From: an uncultured Rhodopila sp.
Lineage (GTDB): Bacteria > Pseudomonadota > Alphaproteobacteria > Acetobacterales > Acetobacteraceae
Reading direction: 5' to 3'
DNA length: 64,000 nucleotides
Assembly: GCA_903932145.1 (NCBI GenBank)
Contig: CAIZFE010000111.1
Span: 62,001-126,000, forward strand
Of this stretch, positions 1 to 8,462 are shown piece by piece. Within the stretch, counting starts at the first letter, position 1, and each line of letters begins with the position of its first letter. A program made the translations under genes and the position numbers. Below the pieces are notes generated by a model. The model searched no databases. It saw nothing but the letters and a program-made list of their open reading frames with translations, and was not told the origin of the DNA.

Positions 1-2
1 GC

Positions 3-2093
3 GACGCGATGCCGGCAGGCGGCAACATTACGATATCGTGCCACAACGAACGGTTTCGTCAGATCGCCGCCGGAACGCCGGACCATCTATCCGGCGACTA
101 TGTCCGCATTGAGGTCAGCGATCCGGGTGCCGGCATTCCGCCCGAATTGCGAGAGAAAGTGTTCGAGCCGTTTTTCACCACCAGACCGATCGGTCAAGGC
201 AGCGGGCTTGGCCTGGCCCAGGTGCATGGTTTTGCCGGTCAGTCCGGCGGCTGGGTCGATCTGGACAGTGCGGTTGGCCGCGGGACCACCGTGCATTTGT
301 TTTTGCCACGATCCATTGGCCCGCCGTCCGATTGGGTGCCGAAAGCGGACGATGGGGTATCGGTTGGCGGCAACGAGCTGGTCATGGTGGTGGCGTCGCG
401 GCCAGACGAGCGCGACGCCCTCTGTGGGCAACTGAACCGAGCAGGATTTCGGGCGTTCGGGGTGGCGGACAGTGCGTCGGCGTTCGCCCATTTGGCATCG
501 AACAAAAAAATAGATGCTTTCCTCACCGGCGCCAAGCTGACCGGCGGTGTCAGCGGTGTGGCGCTGGCACGCAGTGCGCTCCAGGCCCGGCCCGCCCTTT
601 CCGCCATCGTGATCGGCGACCGAAATGGTGAAACAAACAGCGGCGCCGCGGACCGCCTGGAGTTCATCCCGCGATCCCATCGTTCCACCGATCTCGTACG
701 CGTACTGGCGGCGTCCCTGGCCGCGAATACGTTCTCCATCGAGACCGAACAGCTACTGGCGGAGACCAAACACGCCGTGTCTCGCACGGTTTCTTCCGAG
801 GCGGCGGCGGCAGTCTCAATCTCCACGCGGAGGACGGGTATCCGGCTCGGCGTCATGCCGTTCGTTGCGATCGGACCGGCCAGTGACCCCGCCTTTTCCG
901 CGGGACTTGCTGAGGAAATCACCACCGCGTTTGCTCGCTTTCGCTGGATTACCGGTCTGGCGCCTGCCTCCGTCGCGTCGCTGTGCGACGAGCCACTGCA
1001 ATCAACACGATGGCAGGACCTGGATCTGGATTTTCTGATCCGAGGAAGCTTTCGTAAGAAAGGAAACGACATCAGGGTGGTGCTGCGCCTGACCAATATG
1101 CGCGGAGCCGACGAAATCACCTGGGGACGCCGGTTCGATGGTCTGTTGCCGGACGTCCTGACCCTACAGGATCAGATTGCATCTGAGACGGCCGCCCAGA
1201 TGGCGCCCGAGTTGCTGGTCTGGGAAGCTATGGAGGCGCGATCACGACCACGGGTCGATCCTGACGCTTACGACATGATGCTGCGCGCGATCCCGGCGAT
1301 CTACCGCCTGGACGAGGTGAGCTTCCTGGAAGCGGGGACATTGCTTGAACGATCGCGGACCCTGGACCCGGCCAGCGCCGCCTGTCACTCCTGGCTGGCC
1401 CATTGGTATCTGTTGGCGCTCGGTCAGGGATGGGCATCGGATGTGCCGATGGCGATACAACGTGCCAGGGAGCTGTCGGAACGCGCGATTACCCTGGATC
1501 CGAATGATGCGCGCGGGTTCGCGATCGCCGGGCATGTGCGGGCCTTCCTGCAAAAGGACCCCGAAGGCGCTCGGGATCTGCACGAACGCGCCCTCGCGCT
1601 GAACCTGAACCTTGCGCTTGCCTGGTGCTATTCCGGATTGACCCATTGCTATCTGGGACAGCATCGCGAGGCGATCCGCCGGGTTGAGCATGCAAAGCGC
1701 CTGTCCCCGCTCGATCCGCACGGATTCTTCTTCGATACCGCCATGGCGATGCCGCTATTGCTCACCGGCCAATACGAAGCCACGGCGCGGATGGGCCGGC
1801 AAGCCCGCGATCGGCATCCCGGATTGTCCTCGACCCACAAGCTGCTGCTGGCGGCGCTTGGCCATCTGGGGATGCGCAGGGAAGCGGCATTGGTTCGTAA
1901 AGGCCTGCTGCTATTAGAGCCGGACTTCTCGATCGCCGCCGCGCTGGCGCGGTCGCCGTTGAGGCGGCAAGAAGATTTGGATTGTTACCTGCAAGGACTG
2001 CGTTTGGCGGGCGTTCCGGAGCGCTCCGGCGGACGGCGCTTTCGGTTTGCGATCACGGACGAATCTTCTACGCCGGCATTGGCACCGCATTAA
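3..2093 (+). CDS. Histidine kinase C-terminal part fused to pseudo-receiver, TolB-like domain and TPRs (5' end outside window)
   Basis: The frame is already open at base 3 (Asp-Ala-Met-Pro-Ala-Gly-Gly, a kinase N-box), so the start lies upstream. Counting Met at base 9 as residue 1, residues 1-100 are a HATPase_c domain with DPGAGIP, FEPFFTT and GSGLGL boxes. Residues about 120-215 look like a receiver, but the phosphoacceptor position reads LTG-AKL (Gly174), so it probably cannot be phosphorylated. Residues about 275-385 resemble the TolB-like 'LGVMPF...LAEEITTAFARF...LIRGSFRKKGNDIRV' domain usually found in adenylate-cyclase/TPR regulators, and 420-670 form TPR repeats. The last 26 bp overlap the convergent gene tail to tail. 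It is probably a soluble or membrane sensor; its input domains are not visible. Confidence 0.85.
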   Translation, partial: DAMPAGGNITISCHNERFRQIAAGTPDHLSGDYVRIEVSDPGAGIPPELREKVFEPFFTTRPIGQGSGLGLAQVHGFAGQSGGWVDLDSAVGRGTTVHLFLPRSIGPPSDWVPKADDGVSVGGNELVMVVASRPDERDALCGQLNRAGFRAFGVADSASAFAHLASNKKIDAFLTGAKLTGGVSGVALARSALQARPALSAIVIGDRNGETNSGAADRLEFIPRSHRSTDLVRVLAASLAANTFSIETEQLLAETKHAVSRTVSSEAAAAVSISTRRTGIRLGVMPFVAIGPASDPAFSAGLAEEITTAFARFRWITGLAPASVASLCDEPLQSTRWQDLDLDFLIRGSFRKKGNDIRVVLRLTNMRGADEITWGRRFDGLLPDVLTLQDQIASETAAQMAPELLVWEAMEARSRPRVDPDAYDMMLRAIPAIYRLDEVSFLEAGTLLERSRTLDPASAACHSWLAHWYLLALGQGWASDVPMAIQRARELSERAITLDPNDARGFAIAGHVRAFLQKDPEGARDLHERALALNLNLALAWCYSGLTHCYLGQHREAIRRVEHAKRLSPLDPHGFFFDTAMAMPLLLTGQYEATARMGRQARDRHPGLSSTHKLLLAALGHLGMRREAALVRKGLLLLEPDFSIAAALARSPLRRQEDLDCYLQGLRLAGVPERSGGRRFRFAITDESSTPALAPH

Positions 2094-2868
2094 GATCCGG
2101 CGTGCGCGAAAACGGGCAAACCCCCTGTCGCCGTTTCCTGGCCGCAACAGCATACGAACCGAATGGCCGGTCGCGGTCCAGGCTGGGGCCGGCGATGGTG
2201 GCATGATACGCATCCCAGTCATCGCCGCTCATGCTGTCCATATCGGGCACGATTGCGGTGGCGCTGAGAGTTTGCTCCGCATAGGCCTGACGCGGCAACG
2301 GCTGCACCTGCAGCAACGGAAAGTCAGCTCGCAAATGCACCGGTTTATGGGTTCGGGTCAGGCGGAGATTGGTAAACAGCGGCCCGAACCAGGTATCGGT
2401 CTCGACGATCCCTTCGTACAGGCAGTAACCTCCCGGTGGCGGCAGGTTGGCGGGCGGGCGCACCAGCAGGCTCCATCCCGGGGCGGTGCTGGCCATCAAT
2501 CCGGTCCAGATCTGCACGACGCCAGGTTCCGGAAGTGCGGTCAGAAACGGCGGCGCGCAGCCTTCCAGGGCCTTCGGCGCGGCATTGTCGAAGGTTCGTG
2601 AAAAGTCCGGGAACTGTGCGGCCGGCGACAGTTTCATCCAGTCGGCGGCGCCGTCGAAATACCAAAAGATGTCGTGTCCGTCCCAGATCAATTGCAGCTC
2701 CAGCGGGCAGAATACCCACCAGCCATATCCCGCCGCGCTGGTGACGGCATCGCAATAGCGATAGGAACGGGTTGGTAATGTTCCGATACCAGACCGGTCT
2801 GCCCGCTGCGGAGGACGCGCCTGTTCAACCAATCGATGAAACCGCAATTGCGGGGACGTATTCAGCAT
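2068..2868 (-). CDS. Conserved hypothetical protein (possibly DUF6065-like)
   Basis: A 266-residue soluble protein with no signal peptide or membrane segment. It is rich in aromatic residues (GYGWWVFCPLELQLIWDG, FWYF, GWSLLVRPPANLP), a pattern I associate weakly with the DUF6065 family of uncharacterised proteins that share a 'GW.. CP..' core. The C-terminal third contains an R/H/D-rich segment near YHATIAG. Its end overlaps the kinase gene on the other strand. No operon partner is evident. The family name is a recollection of sequence style, not a search result; the CDS itself has normal GC-rich codon usage. Confidence 0.7.
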   Translation of the reverse strand: MLNTSPQLRFHRLVEQARPPQRADRSGIGTLPTRSYRYCDAVTSAAGYGWWVFCPLELQLIWDGHDIFWYFDGAADWMKLSPAAQFPDFSRTFDNAAPKALEGCAPPFLTALPEPGVVQIWTGLMASTAPGWSLLVRPPANLPPPGGYCLYEGIVETDTWFGPLFTNLRLTRTHKPVHLRADFPLLQVQPLPRQAYAEQTLSATAIVPDMDSMSGDDWDAYHATIAGPSLDRDRPFGSYAVAARKRRQGVCPFSRTPDLNAVPMPA

Positions 2869-2964
2869 GATGCGGGCTTCCTGTCGGGCGCGAATTTAAG
2901 GATAGAAAAAATTAGATCAGAAATGATTTAATATTTGCCATCGATGTGCGGCTATTCCACATCT

Positions 2965-3041
2965 GCCATGGCCCGGCTCGTTCGGGCCACAGATGATCCG
3001 ACGGTGCCGGGATAGGTGGTCCGGACCAGCCGGACCATGAC
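2965..3041. repeat. Dispersed imperfect palindromic repeat, copy 1
   Basis: Begins GCCATGGCCCGGCTCGTTCGGG and ends with CCGGACCAGCCGGACCATGA, so the two ends are near reverse complements flanking GACGGTGCCGGGATAGG. The same layout recurs at 30294-30394, 42192-42360, 50494-50579 and 53175-53259, always between genes. It is REP/palindromic-element-like; no transposase is associated. Confidence 0.7.
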
Positions 3042-3165
3042 AATACAGGCATGAGTTGGGATTAGCGGCCGCTGGTTTAAATTCAAGGCGGCGGCACCCT
3101 AATCGACACCATCAAGGTGCCGAGGCGGCGTCGAAACGGTTCGTTCGCCTCGACGCGAAGCCGGA

Positions 3166-3345
3166 CTACTTCTGGTTGGGGAGGCGGCACGCAGCGCCGA
3201 AAAGGATACGGCCGCTATCGGCTACGCCTGGCAGCGGTCGCGGCAGCATTGAGGATCGGATGGTCGCCAGCATGGTTTCCGGGTGGGGAAGATCGTTGTC
3301 ATCAGCAATGGAATTGACGTTTGAAACAAAAACAGGAGTGGTCAT
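3166..3345 (-). CDS. Possible small protein, 59 aa
   Basis: An ATG at 3345-3343 is preceded by GGAAAGGAT with a 7-nt gap after AAGGA, a good ribosome-binding site, and an AT-rich promoter-like stretch lies further upstream. The predicted protein starts MTTPVFVSNVNSIADDND and ends FGAACRLPNQK, has no membrane segment and a single Cys. It is not recognised. The short length and lack of a known family make it tentative; the strong SD is the main support. Confidence 0.3.
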   Translation of the reverse strand: MTTPVFVSNVNSIADDNDLPHPETMLATIRSSMLPRPLPGVADSGRILFGAACRLPNQK

Positions 3346-3411
3346 CGCATTATCCTTTCCAGGTGGCTGACCTGGATTACGCGTTTTTTGATCAGGGCGG
3401 CAATAAAAAAC

Positions 3412-3425
3412 TCACGAATACGTGA
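3412..3425. promoter_or_regulatory. Small palindrome in AT-rich promoter-like DNA
   Basis: TCACG-AATA-CGTGA, perfect 5-bp arms, in an AT-rich segment upstream of the possible small gene at 3166-3345 and just after the 3' end of the transporter gene. It could be an operator; the arms are short. Confidence 0.25.
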
Positions 3426-3513
3426 ACAATTAAAAATTCTGAATGGATAACAAGTATAATTCACGAACGAAATCCCCTGCGCCAGATCGTCTGTTACCGT
3501 GTGGCCCGGCCGC

Positions 3514-4743
3514 TCATTCAACCGGCTGCGCTCGCCTCTCCACCATCAGCGGGACCAGGAAAAAAACCAGCGCGGTCGCCCCCGCCGACACGATGATCAG
3601 CGGCGTGAGCTGTTCGTTGAAAACGTGCTGATACAACACCGATCCCAGCGTATCGGATAACGGTCCGGTGAGGTTCATGATAGACATCATGGCGGCGAAG
3701 GCGAAGCCCTCGGCGCCCTCCGGACAGGATTCGGCCGCCAGCGACATGGTGGCGACCATCGCGATCATACTGGTAATCCCGCCAAACAGCCAGATGATCA
3801 TGGCTGTGGCCGGGCTGGCCAAAGCCAGGTACGAGAGTGTGCTCAGCACGCCGCCCAGGATGCTCAGGCGCAGCAGGGTGATGCGGTCCAGGCGGTTCAG
3901 CCGCCAGCGATAGAGCACGCCGCCGATGATCCAGCCGCCGGCCGCGATCGCCGACAGTTCGCCAATGAAGCCCTGGGAAAAACCGAGGCGATCACTCATT
4001 TGGAAATACAACGGCGTACCGAAACCGGGACTGAAATAATACAGAAACAGAAAGCCACCCACAAACCACAGGTTACGGCTACGAAACACACTCATCAGTG
4101 CGCGCAGACGGTCACGCAGCGCGTTCAGGTCGATTCGCGCACGCGGTTCCTGGATCAGCCAGACCCCACCAATAATAGCCATGGGGGCAACCGCGGCGAT
4201 CGAGGCGGCGACATGCACGGCGTCAACGGGGGACAGAATTTCAATCATGTACCCCGCGATCAGGACCGAAACCATCTGGGCGATGTTGAACCAGAGCCAT
4301 TGCTGGTTCACGAAGCTGCCGGTGGTGTTATTTTTCTGCCCCGTTTCGACCAGCAATGCGCCGCACAGCGTACTGGAGATCGCCATCGCGAAAGCGGTGA
4401 CCGTCAACGCCGGAATCATCGCCGTCGTTGTGTCGATCGTCGCCACCCAGGCGAATGCCAGGACGGCCGCGACATTGGCCAGCAACAGATATGGCCGCCT
4501 GCGAAAGCCGAACAACGGCACGAAATCCGAGATCGCGCCCCACAGCGGCTTGATCACCCACGGCAGATCCAGAATCGCCAGGGAGGTGCTGATCGTCACC
4601 GGGTTCCAGTGGAGGCTCTCCTTCAGCCAATGCGACAGCGGCTGCCACATGATGCCGGATTTAGCCTGGCCGATGCCCTCCACCGCATAGACGATGGCGA
4701 AGAACCACATGGTGCGGCTGATGGCGGGGTTGCTTGTTGGCAT
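3514..4743 (-). CDS. BT1/MFS-family transporter
   Basis: A 409-residue polytopic inner-membrane protein with about 12 hydrophobic segments. The signature PWVIKPLWGAISDFVPLFG followed by RRRPYL matches the folate-biopterin transporter (BT1) branch of the major facilitator superfamily, in which the loop after the second membrane segment carries this motif. Later segments (AAESCPEGAEGFAFAAMMS, then NLTGPLSDTLGSVLYQ) also fit BT1. The substrate is unknown: bacterial members are not proven folate carriers. The gene is monocistronic, in front of a decayed oxidoreductase fragment. Confidence 0.8.
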   Translation of the reverse strand: MPTSNPAISRTMWFFAIVYAVEGIGQAKSGIMWQPLSHWLKESLHWNPVTISTSLAILDLPWVIKPLWGAISDFVPLFGFRRRPYLLLANVAAVLAFAWVATIDTTTAMIPALTVTAFAMAISSTLCGALLVETGQKNNTTGSFVNQQWLWFNIAQMVSVLIAGYMIEILSPVDAVHVAASIAAVAPMAIIGGVWLIQEPRARIDLNALRDRLRALMSVFRSRNLWFVGGFLFLYYFSPGFGTPLYFQMSDRLGFSQGFIGELSAIAAGGWIIGGVLYRWRLNRLDRITLLRLSILGGVLSTLSYLALASPATAMIIWLFGGITSMIAMVATMSLAAESCPEGAEGFAFAAMMSIMNLTGPLSDTLGSVLYQHVFNEQLTPLIIVSAGATALVFFLVPLMVERRAQPVE

Positions 4744-4868
4744 GCGCCATTGTGGGCGAGGCGGCGATTCGCCTCAAGCGCGGAGTGCAAAACGATGCTG
4801 ACGTCCGGCCCGTGCTGGTCAGACAACACACCAATGGAAGCGAATCCGGTGCCATCTCCAGCGGGTCA

Positions 4869-5261
4869 TCAAGGCGCTGAACCGCCGTGATGAGGTCGAG
4901 AGCCCAGCAGGTTTCTCGTCGGCTTGATCGCCTCCGCCACCCGTCGCTCCATCGTGCAGCCCAGCTTCATTGCGCCCAACCCCATGGCTCGGCGCGCTGA
5001 AAAACCGGTGCCGACGCCGAAATCGATCCGGCCGGGCGCCATGCCGTTCAGGGTCGCGAAGGCGCAGGCGGTGACGGCGGGGTTGCGGTTGGACGGGACG
5101 AGCACGCCGGTGCCCGGGCGAATGCGGGAGGTCTTCAGCGCCGCCGCGCCCATGGCGACGAACGGATCGCCGACCAGCATTTGGGTGTCGTAGAACCAGG
5201 CGTGGGTGAAGCCGAGTTCCTCGGCGGGCTGTTTTGCAGCGCCGCTTCGGGACTCACGCAT
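4869..5261 (-). pseudogene. Fragment of an LLM-class flavin-dependent oxidoreductase
   Basis: The frame encodes about 110 recognisable residues (LGFTHAWFYDTQMLVGDPFV, LNGMAPGRIDFGVGTGFSAR, RAMGLGAMKLG) matching roughly residues 20-130 of luciferase-like monooxygenases, which are normally about 300-350 aa. The N-terminal beta strand is replaced by unrelated MRESRSGAAKQ, and the sequence ends in a stop after GSRPHHGGSAP with no continuation nearby. It is best read as a gene remnant. It borders the AT-rich island on the right. Confidence 0.75.
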
Positions 5262-5495
5262 ATTTGATTTTGTTGTGTTGCATTATCTGGACTATATTGA
5301 TATAGAAACATCCACGATGCCGTAAATAAGACCAGTTGGGATGACCAATATGCCTCCTCCAGCAGATGGGTCGGTAAGTTATTATGCCCAGGCTGATTTG
5401 CGGCTGGTCAGGTACTGCCGCTGCGCTTTGGTAGAGAGGGGGAAAGTCCGACCTAATATTACAAGCGGCACGATTTCTGAAGTAGGGTTATCCTG

Positions 5496-6038
5496 ATGAA
5501 AATGCCATCTTTTCTGGCCCGGAGCTATAACAAACGCATCATTGCAGAGCGATTTTTTGATTCCCAACCGTCGATGATTTTAAATGGTTTGTTTATCGCA
5601 TCTAGTTTGTTAATCGTAGAGTGTTTGATATTGGCAATATGCTATTTGAGCGGTCTGCCATGTGTAACCCTGGCTCATGACGTAGAAGCAAAGAGACACA
5701 TAACGATTGGACATGCTGTGGTTTTAATGATTTTTCTTATTCCATTACTTGATACTATCGGAATATTGATGATACACATTATCATCCAAAAATATTTTGG
5801 ATTCTGGTATTTCATTGTCGCCCTGGTATTGCTTTCATCCGCCGGACAATATATGGTTGCATCGTATTTGGTGCCATATTCAGCAGTGCTGTTTCTGATA
5901 TTGGGCGGCCAGTATGATGTATGGCGAAAGCAAAGGGGGGGCTTTTTGGCCTTTGGGGGTGTCGCTATAACACACGCAATTTTAGATGTTATGGTATCAG
6001 TGCTGTCGTTTGGTTTGGCAGTTGCGGATTATAATTAG
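5496..6038 (+). CDS. Hypothetical membrane protein in an AT-rich island
   Basis: A 180-residue protein with about five hydrophobic segments (around residues 27-50, 66-90, 95-115, 118-140 and 148-172). Codon use and base composition are clearly AT-richer than the surrounding genes, suggesting recent acquisition. A C-terminal ITHAILDVMVS segment superficially recalls CPBP-type proteases, but the family's EExxxR box is absent, so I do not assign it. There is no obvious strong SD. Neighbours are a decayed LLM fragment and a decayed RTX-like gene. Function unknown. Confidence 0.55.
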   Translation: MKMPSFLARSYNKRIIAERFFDSQPSMILNGLFIASSLLIVECLILAICYLSGLPCVTLAHDVEAKRHITIGHAVVLMIFLIPLLDTIGILMIHIIIQKYFGFWYFIVALVLLSSAGQYMVASYLVPYSAVLFLILGGQYDVWRKQRGGFLAFGGVAITHAILDVMVSVLSFGLAVADYN

Positions 6039-6071
6039 GAATATATTAAGGTTTATCCTCGATGTTGTTGA

Positions 6072-7256
6072 CCTCTGAAAGTCTCAAAAAGGAGTTGGGT
6101 TACGGGCGGCTTTCTAGATACATTAGGCGAGTGGTTGACTGGAAGGGCCCTTGACGCCGGGTCAGATGCAGCCGCAGGTTGGCTGTCAGATCGTTATCAG
6201 GACGATAATAGTTTGATCCCAACTGCCTTCGACTCGGCAACTGGCATCCCAGTGGCGTGGGCACCGGTAAGTGGTCCGCCTCGGGTTGATCCGTTTAGTA
6301 CCCCGCCGCCGGAAGAGTCGCCGATGCCACCTCTTGCCTCGCCCGCATGACCCGCTGGCCCACTTGGCCCGGCCGATCCCGAAACCGGGGTGCCCACCAG
6401 GCCCTTGCCGGATGACGCAGGCGGCGGCTACGTTCCTCCGGCCACCCCCTATTTCGACTTCACTGGCGACGGCACGGCGCAGCACGCCGCCTGGATCGGC
6501 GCGGGCAGCGGCTTCCTCGCCATCGCGGGCGCCGACGGCCTTGTGGACAACGGCTCCGACCTGATCGACACGTTTGCGCAACTCCAGGCGCTGGCGCCCA
6601 GCGGCAGGGGTGTGATCGATGCCTCCGATCCGATCTTCAACCAACTCGTCGTCTGGCAAGACCTCAACGGCGACGGCATCTGCCAGGCCAACGAGGTCGA
6701 AACCCTCGCGCAACTGGGCATCGTCAGTATCTCACTGAACGCGATCACGGCGGACACCGTGATCAACGGCTCGACGATCCCGGAGACCGCCACCGTCACT
6801 ATGGCGGACGGCACGACGCGCCAGATCGCGCAGGTGGACCTCAACGCCAGCAGGACCTATACGCGATACACCGGTCAAGAAATGATTAGCGCAGCCGCCG
6901 CGCTGCTGCCGCTGGTGCAAGGCTACGGCACCCTGATGGACCTGCAACACGCCATGAGCGCCGAACCGCAACTGCTCAGCGACGTGCAAGCCCTGCTGAC
7001 GGTCGATCCGTCCGGCACCGGCGCGTTCGATGCCGCGGTGCGGACCGTCATCTACGAATGGGCCCCCGCCCCCGTCACCCGCCAGATGCAATCCCCCACA
7101 TCGTCCGCCACCAGCAACGACCCATCCGGCCCGATCGACACCCCGACCGGCCGCCCGTACGACACCTTCTCATCCGGCGCGAGAAACCCCGACAGGATAT
7201 CCACGGGCGGCCCCGACGGGCGGCCATCGACGAACGGCACGAACACCACCTTGTAG
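6072..7256 (+). pseudogene. Remnant of a large RTX/calcium-binding-type secreted protein
   Basis: One reading frame runs from 6072 to 7256, interrupted by a TGA at 6348-6350. The part after it holds features of giant haemolysin-type calcium-binding proteins: YFDFTGDGTAQHAAWIGAGS, VDNGSDLIDTF, an EF-hand-like WQDLNGDGICQANEVE, and a YGTLMDLQHAMSAEPQLL segment. The piece before the TGA is a proline-rich linker (PPPEESPMPPLASPA). Recognisable homology stops near 7065 (VRTVIYEWA), exactly where the opposing quinoprotein gene ends (7052); the final 60 codons are just antisense of that gene. Hence truncated at both ends and non-functional. Confidence 0.6.
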
Positions 7257-8392
7257 CCGCTCAAAGTGCTGCGGTTCCACGATCCGTGCTGCCCGATCGC
7301 CATCCCGTCCGGGAACCCCGGCAGCGTTCCGGCCGGCAGCCAACACAAACCGAGCGACGCCGTGTGCCCGCCCAGCGCGTAGTCGGGCGTAATCGCCGTC
7401 GCCACCAACGCCGCGTCCTGAGGCACCCGGTCGTCCACCGTCTTGCCCCAATAGCAATACGGCCAGCCGTAGAACCCGCCATCGCGCACGGACGTCAGAT
7501 AGTCCGGCGGCGTCTCGTCGCCCAACCCGTCACGCTCATTCACCACGGTCCACAGCGCGCCGGTCACCGGTTCCCAAGCCATGCCCACCGCGTTGCGCAG
7601 GCCGGAGGCAAAAATCCGATACGCCCCGGTCACCAAATCCAATTCATAGATCGCCGCTCGGCCGACCTCCGCCTCCGCGCCGTTGTCGCCGATGTTGCTG
7701 GACGACCCGACGCCCACGTAAAGCTTCGTTCCGTCGGCGTTCGGCAGCAGGCTGCGCGTCCAATGCCCGCCCGGCTTGAAAATCGTCATCCGCCGCCCCG
7801 GCGCGGTGATGCGCTTGGCGCCCGCCGCGTAGGGAAACGCCATCACGCCATCGGTGTTGCCGACGTAGAACGTCTCACCCAGCAGAGCCATGCCGAACGG
7901 CTGGTTCAGCCCCTCCAGGAACACCTCCTGCGTTTCGGCCACGCCGTCGCCGTCGGTGTCGCGCAGCAGAGTGATCCGGTTCGCACTGACCCCCATCGCG
8001 GCGGCGCGTTTCATCGTGCTGACCATGGCATAGTCGAACAGCGAACGCGGCGGCCGCGTCACGTTGTTGGACTCGGCAATCAGCACATCACCGTTCGGCA
8101 GCACGCCGATCCAGCGCGGATGCTTCAGCCCGGAGGCGAACGCATTCACCTTCAACCCTGGCGCCGCCACCGGCTTCTGCCCGCGCGCCCATCCTTGCGC
8201 CGTCGGCATCTTCAACGTCGGAACCGCACCCTGCGGTTTCGCCGTCGGGATCGCCGGGGCGCTGCCGAACGCCGGCACAGGCGAGCCGTCCTGCATCCGC
8301 CGCACGACAAGCGCCGTGGCGCCGACAAGCGCGACAACGCGCGCGAAGATGGCTGAAACGTTCAAAGCACTGTTCCTCAAGGTTGCGCACAC
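7052..8392 (-). CDS. PQQ-dependent sugar (sorbosone-type) dehydrogenase
   Basis: A 446-residue protein with an N-terminal hydrophobic signal or anchor (about residues 13-31), placing it in the periplasm. The body is a six-bladed propeller of the glucose/sorbosone dehydrogenase family: GLKHPRWIGVLPNGDVLIAE, ETFYVGNTDGVMAF, NERDGLGDETPPDYLTSVRD, YGWPYCYWG, and GSWNRSTLSGYKVVFVPF. These enzymes oxidise aldoses or sorbosone with a PQQ cofactor and pass electrons to the respiratory chain. It lies 70 bp after the last gene of the selenoprotein train on the same strand, so co-transcription is possible. The exact substrate cannot be read from sequence. Confidence 0.8.
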   Translation of the reverse strand: MCATLRNSALNVSAIFARVVALVGATALVVRRMQDGSPVPAFGSAPAIPTAKPQGAVPTLKMPTAQGWARGQKPVAAPGLKVNAFASGLKHPRWIGVLPNGDVLIAESNNVTRPPRSLFDYAMVSTMKRAAAMGVSANRITLLRDTDGDGVAETQEVFLEGLNQPFGMALLGETFYVGNTDGVMAFPYAAGAKRITAPGRRMTIFKPGGHWTRSLLPNADGTKLYVGVGSSSNIGDNGAEAEVGRAAIYELDLVTGAYRIFASGLRNAVGMAWEPVTGALWTVVNERDGLGDETPPDYLTSVRDGGFYGWPYCYWGKTVDDRVPQDAALVATAITPDYALGGHTASLGLCWLPAGTLPGFPDGMAIGQHGSWNRSTLSGYKVVFVPFVDGRPSGPPVDILSGFLAPDEKVSYGRPVGVSIGPDGSLLVADDVGDCIWRVTGAGAHS

Positions 8393-8462
8393 GGTAGCGG
8401 AGGTAAGCGCGCATGGAAACCGACCGTTGCATGACCGTAAGCGGACGGACGAAGCCGTCGGG

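Larger units (their letters stand above)
2869..3513. other. Intergenic stretch with repeat, possible tiny gene and AT-rich segment
   Basis: A 645-base gap. It holds an imperfect palindromic repeat (2965-3041), a possible 59-codon minus-strand gene (3166-3345) with a Shine-Dalgarno sequence, and an AT-rich segment (about 3380-3480) with a small palindrome. Longer open frames here on the plus strand have no protein-like composition. Confidence 0.6.

Noticed and set aside
3514-4743. Bacteriochlorophyll delivery (BCD/LhaA) type transporter
   Set aside because: The PWVIKPLWGAISD and RRRPYL motifs fit BT1 better, and no photosynthesis genes are near.
5496-6038. CPBP/CAAX-protease identity for the AT-rich membrane protein
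   Set aside because: The EExxxR box is missing and only one His motif is loosely similar.
6348-6350. In-frame TGA in the RTX-like remnant considered as another selenocysteine codon
   Set aside because: The surrounding sequence is a proline-rich linker with no redox motif, no hairpin at the right spacing was seen, and the gene is otherwise truncated.
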